5,574 nucleotides of DNA from Candidatus Epulonipiscium sp. GTDB lineage: Bacteria > Bacillota_A > Clostridia > Lachnospirales > Cellulosilyticaceae. The notes beneath the pieces were generated by a model. It was not told where the DNA came from and did not search any database. It worked only from the letters and a program-made list of their open reading frames with translations. Positions within the stretch are counted from its first letter, which is position 1. Every line of letters begins with the position of its first letter. The stretch spans positions 1 through 5,574 of the forward strand of contig DUUM01000026.1 in the NCBI GenBank assembly GCA_012841565.1, written 5' to 3'. Shown one piece after another: positions 1 through 5,258 of the stretch. The translations under genes and the position numbers were made by a program.

Positions 1-3
1 CAT
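1..3 (-). CDS. Start codon of a leftward gene leaving the window
   Basis: Positions 3-1 read ATG on the minus strand. They are preceded by a consensus AGGAGG (complement of 11-16) at a spacing of 7 nt, which is close to ideal. Only the start codon lies inside the window, so nothing can be said about the product. The gene has a leader with two hairpins (see 4-59 and 63-104), so its translation may be controlled. The ATG could be fortuitous, but the perfect ribosome binding site makes a real gene likely. Confidence 0.55.
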
Positions 4-59
4 ATACAAACCTCCTGTGAGTTTTTTCTGGTAATTAAATTTTACAGGAAAATTTGTAT
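4..59 (-). promoter_or_regulatory. Leader hairpin enclosing the ribosome binding site
   Basis: On the minus strand, ATACAAA (59-53) pairs with TTTGTAT (10-4) and CCTGT (48-44) pairs with ACAGG (18-14). Between them TTTT faces AGG, giving U-G and U-A pairs and one bulged U. The loop is 25 nt. The AGGAGG ribosome binding site (16-11) lies inside the 3' arm and the ATG follows the stem immediately. Folding would therefore hide the ribosome binding site, as in translational control by a leader RNA. The pairing is read directly from the sequence; regulation is inferred. The inverted repeat could instead be an operator. Confidence 0.45.
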
Positions 60-62
60 GTT

Positions 63-104
63 GGGAAGGGATATTTATATCTCTTCCCTTTATTTTTTAT
101 TTTT
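63..104 (+). terminator. Strong intrinsic terminator-like hairpin
   Basis: GGGAAGGGATAT (63-74) pairs with ATATCTCTTCCC (77-88) with one G-U pair. This leaves about 11 base pairs and a tiny loop, followed on the plus strand by a T-rich run (89-104). It has the form of a Rho-independent terminator for plus-strand transcription, but no plus-strand gene is visible to its left. It may block antisense transcription into the leftward gene, or form a first hairpin in that gene's leader, where on the minus strand it has no U-tract. Confidence 0.6.
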
Positions 105-114
105 GCCTACTAAA

Positions 115-120
115 ATTATA
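115..120 (-). promoter_or_regulatory. Possible -10 box for the leftward gene
   Basis: TATAAT is present on the minus strand about 110 nt upstream of the ATG at position 3. A transcript starting near 108 would carry both leader hairpins. No good -35 box sits 16-18 nt upstream (ATAATC is at the right place), and a perfect hexamer is common by chance in such AT-rich DNA, so this is tentative. Confidence 0.25.
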
Positions 121-149
121 CTCTAACTGTTAATAAAGATTATAGATTT

Positions 150-365
150 CTAACTATAACCTTTATTACTCTTCGTTTCCTTGAATATATTTGCTATAGC
201 TATCCCACTTCCCTTAGCCTGCCCCACAAGAACCTGCTCATTGCCTCGGTTTTCCTATAACACTACATCAGTTATAAAAATGTGATACACCCAGCTGTCA
301 ATATGATCAGTTCCCATTGGCAATCTTTTCAAAATAGCTAGTTGTGTGTCCCTCGCCACCTTCAT
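150..365 (-). pseudogene. Broken reading frame of unknown family, fused to repeat copy 1
   Basis: One minus-strand frame runs from an ATG inside the end of repeat copy 1 (365-363) to TAG at 152-150 and is interrupted once by TAG at 257-255. The first part is 36 codons and begins MKVARDTQLAILKRLP. The second part is 34 codons and includes NEQVLVGQAKGSGIAIANIF, a protein-like segment with a Gly/Ala-rich stretch, and ends in SNKGYS. The two halves lie in the same frame, so a single substitution could have created the internal stop. I do not recognise the family. The upstream junction coincides with the repeat boundary, so the original 5' end has probably been lost. Confidence 0.35.
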
Positions 366-551
366 CCTTGAGGGAAGTCCATCCTAAGCAAACAACTAAC
401 TCACCAAATATTCTGACATAGTTCATTAATAGAAAAGCGAGCTGCTTAACACTCGCTATATCTTCATTGTCTACCATTAGTTGTCAGAATTGTTTTAGAG
501 TTATCTGGGGACTGACCCTCTTGACTCGGGGCGCTAGCTCCGAGTCTTGCT
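355..551 (-). repeat. Dispersed ~200-bp repeat, copy 1
   Basis: This is the first of four same-orientation copies. The left 100 bp (355-457) is nearly identical to copy 2. It contains a hairpin, AGCGAG (436-441) with CTCGCT (452-457), followed on the minus strand by TTTCT. The middle (459-505) has diverged. The right end has a degenerate GGGACTGACCC and a hairpin, GACTCGG (523-529) with CCGAGTC (540-546), extended inward to about 10 pairs with a GCTA loop. The copy ends at CTTGCT (546-551), the same terminus as in the other copies. The right-end hairpin sequence differs completely from copies 2-4 although the fold is kept. Confidence 0.8.
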
Positions 552-800
552 AAAAAACACGAAATCAAATATATTACAGATGATAGCAAAGCTATAATCC
601 CTATTGGGTTAGTAGACTTTATAGACAAAAGCACTTATAGCGATAACACTTTGAACTTGTTATGCTATGAGCACGAAGACTTATACAAGGTAAATTCAAT
701 TATCCAAAATATTGAAAGAGCTATTAAAATAAAACATGAGGCAGTAACTTTTCAATCAAAATGTATCCAAGCAGAAAAAGAAGAAACACGATTAGACTAG
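552..800 (+). pseudogene. 3' end of an unknown plus-strand gene, cut by repeat copy 1
   Basis: An open frame of 82 codons runs from the end of repeat copy 1 to TAG at 798-800. It has no ATG anywhere, and only one TTG could serve as a start. The peptide begins KKHEIKYITDDSKAIIPIGL, continues with VDFIDKSTYSDNTLNLLCYE, and ends in a charged helical, possibly coiled-coil tail rich in Lys, Glu and Gln (EKEETRLD). Its composition looks like real protein, so it is best read as the C-terminal remnant of a gene whose 5' part was lost at the repeat junction. I do not recognise the family. Confidence 0.45.
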
Positions 801-900
801 GTATTTAAACTTTAACCCCTTTGTGTAATAAATTTATATCTTATGTGGCATTAGCTGTGTAATGTTATATATAAATAATACAATGTAGTCCATGCAAAAT

Positions 901-936
901 AGACCCTTTAGGAAATTAATCCTTCTGGGTCTTTAC
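901..936. terminator. Candidate bidirectional terminator
   Basis: AGACCC (901-906) pairs with GGGTCT (927-932). Inside it, AGGA (910-913) pairs with TCCT (920-923), separated by a 3x3 internal loop. On the plus strand it is followed by TTACT. On the minus strand it is followed by TATTTTGC, which is the better U-rich tail. It lies between the plus-strand fragment ending at 800 and the minus-strand genes ending at 959 and 1108, where a shared terminator is expected. The rest of 801-958 shows nothing else I can support. Confidence 0.5.
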
Positions 937-958
937 TCCGTCTTATAATGGCTGTTCG

Positions 959-1060
959 CTAATCTTCTGCCACATCTCCCCTACCCCTTATGTACTCTAA
1001 AATAGCCTCATCAAGCGCCATGCTTATCTTCAAACGCAGGTCTTGGTCCTGGCCATCCAT
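959..1060 (-). CDS. Small Spo0E-like protein, possibly 5'-truncated
   Basis: A short minus-strand frame of 33 codons runs from ATG (1060) to TAG (961-959). It contains ISMALDEAILEY, which fits the S-x-x-L-D-x-x-I-x-x-Y pattern of Spo0E-type aspartyl-phosphate phosphatases, small proteins that dephosphorylate Spo0A-P in sporulating Firmicutes. The open frame extends 14 codons further upstream, to 1102. That part includes GREELHRA, which resembles the first Spo0E helix but has no usable start codon. GGGAGG lies 14 nt before the ATG, which is too far to be convincing. The segment is visibly more GC-rich than its surroundings and starts immediately after the stop of the SH3-domain gene. It may be an imported or truncated remnant rather than a working gene. 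Confidence 0.4.
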   Translation of the reverse strand: MDGQDQDLRLKISMALDEAILEYIRGRGDVAED

Positions 1061-1107
1061 TGCCCTGTGCAGTTCCTCCCGCCCTATAACTTCTCTACCT
1101 TTTTAGC

Positions 1108-2145
1108 CTAATCAAATCTTTTAATATATCTGGTAAGTACCCAGCCCCTTTCTCTTTCACCTGTAAGCATATTTGTATAACTTATTTTAGTCCAGTTTTT
1201 ATTCTTGTGTTCTATTTCAACCGTATCTCCAAAGTTTAAATAATACTTTACGCCTGTCTTTATCTTATTTGAATTTCTGACTTCTAGTCCATCTTTTGAT
1301 ACAATCCTAAATGAATTATAAAAATCATAGTCAACATCCATGGTACTAACTTCTTTTCTAATAGATTTTATAATCTGATTACCGTTTGCAATAGCTGGCA
1401 TAGAAAGGCCACTATAGCTCATTGCAAACGCAAGAACCCAATACAACATCTTCAAGACTATTTCTGCCATGACTGAGGATACAACATTATCCTTTATACT
1501 TCCCTTTGTATTACTTTCAACCACGACTTCTGTTAGCCTATTAATAGCAAGAACGATATCAGCACTTTCTTCCTGCATACTTAATTTTAGATCCTCTAGT
1601 TTGGAAGTGACTAGGATTTCTACTTTATCCATATCTATTTTGTTTTCTAATGACTCATCAAATTTCATTTCTTTTATATTATTTATTTTAGCCCTTAAAT
1701 CATCTATTTTGAGAGCCCCTAATGAACCAAAATTAAAATTACTATAATTCATAGTGGTGATTCCTGCAAATAAGTTTTTCATTGAATCTTCTATAAGATT
1801 ATTATAATTCTTGGAAAAATCAAATGACATTCGTCCTAGGTCTAATTGCCAACTTTGCATTCCAAGAGATAGCTGTTCAATCTGACTCTTTTGCATCTTT
1901 TGAAATCCTCGTGTTATGCTACTAAATCTATCCCCGTAATTATTGCGAACAATCTTAGATATTTGAAGAGATAAGTCATTAAAATTATTTTGATAAGTAT
2001 TTTGTAAAACTTGTGGCATTCTATTGCTAAACAGCTTGTCAGAGCGTATCCCCATGTTTTGAATTACCAAAGCATTTTTCATCATCTTATCCATTCCTCT
2101 TATAGTAAGTTTAGAATGTAAGTCTATGGATTCGTTTATATTCAT
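1108..2145 (-). CDS. Helical, membrane-associated protein with C-terminal SH3 domain
   Basis: The protein has 345 residues. Residues 1-220 are mostly polar and helical, with many Asn, Gln, Lys and Met, and no motif I recognise. Residues 221-254 form the only long hydrophobic stretch (centre LKMLYWVLAFAMSYSGL), a likely transmembrane or membrane-inserting hairpin. Residues 278-343 look like a bacterial SH3-type domain: GLEVRNSNKIKTG, then FGDTVEIE, then NWTKISY, closing with GWVLTRYI. Such domains usually bind peptides or cell wall. No signal peptide is seen. The ATG start has GAGGGTGGG just upstream. The gene follows the DUF2971 gene by 119 bp on the same strand and may share its transcript. 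A membrane-acting effector with a sensor domain is possible, but this is inference. Confidence 0.75.
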   Translation of the reverse strand: MNINESIDLHSKLTIRGMDKMMKNALVIQNMGIRSDKLFSNRMPQVLQNTYQNNFNDLSLQISKIVRNNYGDRFSSITRGFQKMQKSQIEQLSLGMQSWQLDLGRMSFDFSKNYNNLIEDSMKNLFAGITTMNYSNFNFGSLGALKIDDLRAKINNIKEMKFDESLENKIDMDKVEILVTSKLEDLKLSMQEESADIVLAINRLTEVVVESNTKGSIKDNVVSSVMAEIVLKMLYWVLAFAMSYSGLSMPAIANGNQIIKSIRKEVSTMDVDYDFYNSFRIVSKDGLEVRNSNKIKTGVKYYLNFGDTVEIEHKNKNWTKISYTNMLTGERERGWVLTRYIKRFD

Positions 2146-2264
2146 AGTATCCCACCCTCTTTTAATTTTTGTTAAACCGTTACCACGATTGACTATTTCA
2201 AAATAACTATCCCCTTACGTGATGGCGCTAGACCTGAAGCCTTACCCAAAAGAATAATTTCCCT

Positions 2265-3032
2265 CTATACAAATTTTGCTTGAATCAAACTCTCCTTATT
2301 GAATTTTAATTCAATGTAAGGTATTTGTCTCCCTGATTTGATTCTGTACTTGACAGGCATACTCTCTGAGTCTTCCTCAACCAAAAACATTACTCTATAC
2401 TCCTCTTCTTTATGGAATTTATAATCCTTAAAGAAAAAAGAATAATGTAATATCTTTAAATTGATAATTAGCTTAACTGTTTCTGCAACTTCTTTCCAAT
2501 CAATTGTTTCATAAGCACATAAATTATTACCAATTTCCGCATAGAACTCATTAATATCTTCTAATAATATAGTCATCTGTTCACTGTATTCATATTTAAC
2601 TCTTGCTGAAAAAACAGGAAATGTATAATCTTCATTTTTAAACATATCATTCAAATTATTTGTAAATTCAAGTATAGCACCCTTTTCTCTACAATAATTA
2701 TCCGATAAATACTGGTTAGCCTTATTTTCTGTTAATGATAATAAAAAAAGGTTTCCTCCTGTAATAGGAGCTCCTTGTTTATATGTTTCCTTTAATGCCT
2801 GCAATGTGTTAATAATAAACTCATAGACATAAAAGCCTCTTCCTACTCCCATACCATAATGTTCCTTATGTTTAAATAGATATATTAAAACACCTTTTAG
2901 CACCTTTGAAATATATTTCACCTCAGCCGTGTCATCTAAAAAACTACTATGAGTTATCCAGAGACTATTGCTTTCTAATATTCCTTTTGCGCCAAATTCA
3001 CTTGTATAATGATATACTTTTTTTTCTTTCAC
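2265..3032 (-). CDS. DUF2971 family protein
   Basis: The protein has 255 residues and DUF2971 hallmarks in order: YHYT (7-10), GILESNSLWIT (17-27), FLDDTAE (31-37), LSLTEN (98-103), GAILEF (118-123), FHKEEEYRVMF (206-216) and PYIEL (238-242). The usual WxxYG after SLTEN is replaced by a diverged segment. The family's biochemistry is not established. The YHYT...GILESNSLW start resembles the N-terminus of DarT/PARP-like ADP-ribosyltransferases, which is only a suggestion. The frame starts at GTG (3032-3030), directly after an in-frame stop region and without a ribosome binding site. A good AGGAGG instead serves a small overlapping frame (2998-3117) that joins this one through an A8 run. The true start may therefore be at 3117, with slippage or a frameshift. 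Confidence 0.8.
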   Translation of the reverse strand: MKEKKVYHYTSEFGAKGILESNSLWITHSSFLDDTAEVKYISKVLKGVLIYLFKHKEHYGMGVGRGFYVYEFIINTLQALKETYKQGAPITGGNLFLLSLTENKANQYLSDNYCREKGAILEFTNNLNDMFKNEDYTFPVFSARVKYEYSEQMTILLEDINEFYAEIGNNLCAYETIDWKEVAETVKLIINLKILHYSFFFKDYKFHKEEEYRVMFLVEEDSESMPVKYRIKSGRQIPYIELKFNKESLIQAKFV

Positions 3033-3117
3033 TGGTTTCTAATTTTATTTCTATTGGATTATTTTCATGAATACTATAATACTTCAAATGTTTTATATCC
3101 CTAAGATTCTTATCCAC
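2998..3117 (-). CDS. 39-codon upstream frame overlapping the DUF2971 gene
   Basis: GTG (3117-3115) opens 39 codons beginning MDKNLRDIKHLKYYSIHE and ending SISLYK before TGA (3000-2998). AGGAGG (complement of 3124-3129) lies 6 nt upstream, the best ribosome binding site in this module. The frame overlaps the DUF2971 frame by 35 nt. Across the run of eight A (complement of 3018-3025), removing one A would fuse the two frames in the order ...ETSERKK-VYHYT.... It is either the real N-terminus of the DUF2971 protein displaced by a frameshift, a slippage-controlled extension, or a leader peptide coupled to the downstream gene. Confidence 0.45.
   Translation of the reverse strand: MDKNLRDIKHLKYYSIHENNPIEIKLETSERKKSISLYK
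3018..3025 (-). other. A8 run, possible frameshift or slippage site
   Basis: Eight consecutive A residues on the coding strand lie in the overlap of the 39-codon frame and the DUF2971 frame. With seven A the two frames are one continuous gene of about 285 codons starting at the strong ribosome binding site. Runs of this length are known sites of polymerase slippage and of replication or sequencing length errors. The sequence alone does not say which applies. Confidence 0.5.
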
Positions 3118-3183
3118 ATTATCCCTCCTGCCAACCACTGTATTGTTTTCTTGAAGATGCAACCACTACTATCACGATGACTT

Positions 3184-3203
3184 TTATACTTGTCCTAGTA
3201 TAA
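3184..3203. promoter_or_regulatory. Inverted repeat upstream of the DUF2971 module
   Basis: TTATACT (3184-3190) and AGTATAA (3197-3203) form a perfect 7-bp inverted repeat around TGTCCT. Both arms resemble -10 boxes (TATACT, TATAAA), but no convincing -35 box was found on the minus strand. It lies about 67 nt upstream of the GTG at 3117 and just beyond repeat copy 2. It could be an operator or a small leader hairpin. Confidence 0.3.
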
Positions 3204-3235
3204 CCCTAGCCTTACTTTCTCTCCCTTGCCAGCTT

Positions 3236-3433
3236 GCCACCTTCATCCTTGAGGGAAGTCTATCCTAAGCAAACTACTAACTCACCAAATATTCTGACAT
3301 GGTTCATTAATAGAAAAGCGAGCTGCTTAACACTCGCTATCTGTCTTTTAATGAGCCTTTTACCTCACCACTCTACTGTATGGAAGTGAATTGTCTCCCT
3401 AGGCAATTTGGCTTTAGCCCAAAGAGCTTTGCT
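3236..3433 (-). repeat. Dispersed ~200-bp repeat, copy 2
   Basis: This copy is nearly identical to copy 1 over its first 100 bp and to copy 4 at its right end. The internal hairpin pairs AGCGAG (3317-3322) with CTCGCT (3333-3338). The terminal structure has AGGC (3401-3404) outside, then TTTGGC (3407-3412), a TTTA loop and GCCcAAA (3417-3423), closing with GCTT. The GGGACTGTCCC palindrome seen in copies 3 and 4 has decayed here to TTGTCTCCC. The copy ends at TTTGCT (3433), 36 bp beyond the stop of the EcsC-like gene. At the other end, CCCTTGCC matches the flank of copy 1 with an extra 8-bp AGCTTGCC. Confidence 0.85.
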
Positions 3434-3469
3434 TCCAAATAATGATACAAGCTTTATACTCTTTTATGA

Positions 3470-4216
3470 CTATTCTTGTAGATTAGTATAGTATGAAGTA
3501 TCACACCATTTTAATGTTTCCAAATGCCTCTTTAACCTATATGCCATTGGTTTGTATGTCACATATGTCAATCCTCCAGAAGCTACCCCACCAATCACAG
3601 GTATTACCTTGGATACTCCCTTTGCAAATATATCTTTCGTCATCTTAACACCTAATACCTGTGCTATCTTTTTCACTATTGGATATATAGTTCCTTTGGT
3701 AAGTGCTTTAGCAGCTATAGTCTTACTTGCTCTCTGAGCTGCTGAAGCTGAAATTTTAGTGATTGTAGTTGCCGCTCCCTTCACACCAAACATTACTCCT
3801 ACGAATAATGTTATCATGTTTGTAGTTTCATCATCAAACTTGCCATCATCACCTATCAACTCTTCCCATCCATACAAATAAACAAGTTTCTGTAAAATCC
3901 TAAGCACATGAGCAAAATATTGTGTTATATCAGCTGGTATTGTTCCTGCCATTGCAAGACCTCCAGGTAATCCAGCTACAAAAGATATTGAACTCACCTT
4001 ATTTGTTTCATAATTGATACAATGCTTTGCTATCTTATTTATTGCAGATATTGATATTCCTGCATATGCTGGGTTATTCTTAATAGCTATTTCTACTTGC
4101 TCCCTTGGATAATACTTGATTAATTCTTTATATAAAAATTTCTCTCTGTCTATATGTACTATTGGAAGACTAGATGCGGTCTTTAAAGCTAATTCAAATG
4201 TATTGTTATCACCCAT
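3470..4216 (-). CDS. EcsC-like protein
   Basis: The protein has 248 residues. The best match from memory is the EcsC family (PF12787), named after a Bacillus gene next to an ABC exporter and still of unclear function. Family-like features are a helical N-terminus, a Gly/Ala-rich segment with AGLPGGLAMAGTIPADITQY (81-100) followed by LRILQKLVYLYGW (105-117), a hydrophobic glycine-containing stretch (134-150), and a C-terminal VIPVIGGVASGGLTYVTY (204-221) followed by a basic helix. The glycine-rich stretches suggest membrane association, but no classical signal peptide is present. The start is well supported: AAGGAG lies 8 nt before ATG, and a good promoter lies upstream at 4277-4305. It is a single-gene unit ending just before repeat copy 2. 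Family assignment is moderately sure; function is unknown. Confidence 0.75.
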   Translation of the reverse strand: MGDNNTFELALKTASSLPIVHIDREKFLYKELIKYYPREQVEIAIKNNPAYAGISISAINKIAKHCINYETNKVSSISFVAGLPGGLAMAGTIPADITQYFAHVLRILQKLVYLYGWEELIGDDGKFDDETTNMITLFVGVMFGVKGAATTITKISASAAQRASKTIAAKALTKGTIYPIVKKIAQVLGVKMTKDIFAKGVSKVIPVIGGVASGGLTYVTYKPMAYRLKRHLETLKWCDTSYYTNLQE

Positions 4217-4276
4217 TATTACTTCTCCTTGCTTACTAGTTATTTAAGTCGTTTCCTGTAGTATTTCCTGTCTATA

Positions 4277-4305
4277 AGTATATCAAGTTTGTAAATATTA
4301 TACAA
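4277..4305 (-). promoter_or_regulatory. Promoter of the EcsC-like gene
   Basis: On the minus strand, TTGTAT (4305-4300) and TATACT (4282-4277) are separated by exactly 17 bp, and TGA precedes the -10 box, giving an extended -10 element. Transcription would begin near 4270 and give a leader of about 54 nt before the ATG at 4216. The stretch 4217-4360 holds nothing else that I can support. Confidence 0.65.
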
Positions 4306-4360
4306 TTGAATCTTTAGCAAAGTGGATGAAATCCCTGTTATTTATCTACTACCTTCTCAG

Positions 4361-4600
4361 CCCACCTTCATCCTCTCGGAAAGTCCATCCTACCCAAACC
4401 ACTAACTCACCAAATATCCTGACATAGCTCATTAATAGAAAAGCGAGCTGCTTAACACTCCCTATCTTACTGGCTAGGCCCCAAAGCATCAAACCATCTA
4501 CACCACAGCCAATATATAGACTTTCGCTTCTTCACTTCATCACTCTACTGTACTAAGGGACTGTCCCCTTAGGCGATTTTGCGCAGCAAAGAGCCTTGCT
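4361..4600 (-). repeat. Dispersed repeat, copy 3, ~240 bp
   Basis: This is the longest copy because of extra sequence around 4465-4530. It starts CCACCTTCATCC as copies 1 and 2 do. Its internal hairpin is damaged: AGCGAG (4442-4447) now faces CTCCCT. It keeps the palindrome GGGACTGTCCC (4557-4567) and a terminal two-part stem, AGGC (4571-4574) with GCCT (4593-4596) enclosing TTTGC (4578-4582), loop GCA and GCAAA (4586-4590). The inner stem differs from copies 2 and 4 on both arms and still pairs. The copy ends at CTTGCT (4600), inside the reading frame of the small gene at 4553-4828. Confidence 0.8.
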
Positions 4601-4828
4601 TAAGCCAAACTCATCATATAACATGATGGCTTCATGAACAAAATAGTTCTTATGTACCATGATAAAGGCATCATCTAGTTCTTCTGGTAAATCAAGCAAA
4701 AATGCTTCTACTTGCTTAAGCTTGACCTGGTTTTCATTTTGGCTGTTATAGATTTTCACTACTTTATCTTTATGAACCATGCCATAGAGGTTGCTTAGTG
4801 CAATAATATATTGGATTAATTGATTCAT
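4553..4828 (-). CDS. 3'-truncated small protein with repeat-encoded tail
   Basis: The frame gives 91 residues from ATG (4828-4826), which has GGGAG 7 nt upstream and lies 13 nt after the stop of the preceding gene. The frame can be extended to a GTG at 4864, overlapping that gene, but this start lacks a ribosome binding site. Residues 1-76 are helical (MNQLIQYIIALSNLYGMVHK at the start, later VHKNYFVHEAIMLYDEFGL). They resemble, from memory only, the N-terminus of longer clostridial proteins, some with C-terminal SEC-C motifs. From residue 77 to the end (SKALCCAKSPKGTVP) the codons lie inside repeat copy 3, so the original C-terminus has been replaced. The product is probably non-functional or altered. 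Confidence 0.6.
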   Translation of the reverse strand: MNQLIQYIIALSNLYGMVHKDKVVKIYNSQNENQVKLKQVEAFLLDLPEELDDAFIMVHKNYFVHEAIMLYDEFGLSKALCCAKSPKGTVP

Positions 4829-4841
4829 TGCTTCACTCCCT

Positions 4842-5129
4842 TCATAGAATATCGACTTCCCCACTTAGAACATCTTGAATATATTGATAGTGTTTGGTAA
4901 TTCTCTCTTTAAAGTCAGCTTCATTTAAATCATTGTACAGATAAGCGCCATCTTCCACTAAGTCATCCCATATTAATTCTGCTATAAATCGATCTTCTTT
5001 CTTAAGCTTTTGATACCTGTTTTCTACCTCATATGGGAAGTCTAAACCAAATTCTATTATATCTATCTCCCCATCTAAATAGGATTTTGTCATGTGCAGT
5101 AAAAATTTAATATTCTTGATTGTAGCCAC
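4842..5129 (-). CDS. Small acidic helical protein, unknown function
   Basis: The protein has 95 residues, is rich in Asp and Glu, has no membrane segment or signal, and is predicted mostly helical by eye. Recognisable stretches are FLLHMTKSYLDGEIDIIEFG, YEVENRYQKLKKEDRFIAEL and HYQYIQDVL. I do not recognise the family with certainty. Size, acidity and helicity recall small immunity-type proteins, but no toxin partner is visible. The start is GTG (5129-5127), directly after an in-frame TAG, so no longer form exists, and its ribosome binding site is weak. It is the first gene of a two-gene unit driven by the promoter at 5179-5207; the truncated gene at 4553-4828 follows 13 nt later. Confidence 0.7.
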   Translation of the reverse strand: MATIKNIKFLLHMTKSYLDGEIDIIEFGLDFPYEVENRYQKLKKEDRFIAELIWDDLVEDGAYLYNDLNEADFKERITKHYQYIQDVLSGEVDIL

Positions 5130-5178
5130 CTACTTTTTTATGATTTTGTACTGGCTTACTAAGTTATTTGCCATCTCA

Positions 5179-5207
5179 ATCATAACAAAAAACAAGCCGT
5201 CTTACAA
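5179..5207 (-). promoter_or_regulatory. Promoter of the two-gene unit 5129-4553
   Basis: On the minus strand, TTGTAA (5207-5202) and TATGAT (5184-5179) are separated by 17 bp, with TG plus one base before the -10 box (extended -10). Transcription would start near 5172, about 43 nt before the GTG start. The rest of 5130-5258 shows no further gene. Confidence 0.65.
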
Positions 5208-5258
5208 TTAAAATCCATGCCGGAGCAACTTTATTTCCTATAAAACTTCCAACCAATA

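Noticed and set aside
115..133. TTAACA and TATAAT as a promoter pair for the leftward gene
   Set aside because: The two hexamers are only 7 bp apart, far from the 16-18 bp needed.
1469..1747. Plus-strand open frame of 92 codons
   Set aside because: It is the antisense shadow of the SH3-domain gene: Ser/Leu-rich, without a ribosome binding site or family resemblance.
3552..3737. Plus-strand open frame of 61 codons
   Set aside because: It is the antisense shadow of the EcsC-like gene with no independent support.
4829..4864. Upstream GTG start for the small gene at 4553-4828
   Set aside because: It overlaps the preceding gene and lacks a ribosome binding site, whereas ATG at 4828 has GGGAG at 7 nt.
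5160..5240. Possible missing N-terminus of istB to the left of repeat copy 4
   Set aside because: The plus-strand frames here (for example one with QLKSMPEQLYFL) do not resemble an IstB start and the segment holds a good minus-strand promoter.
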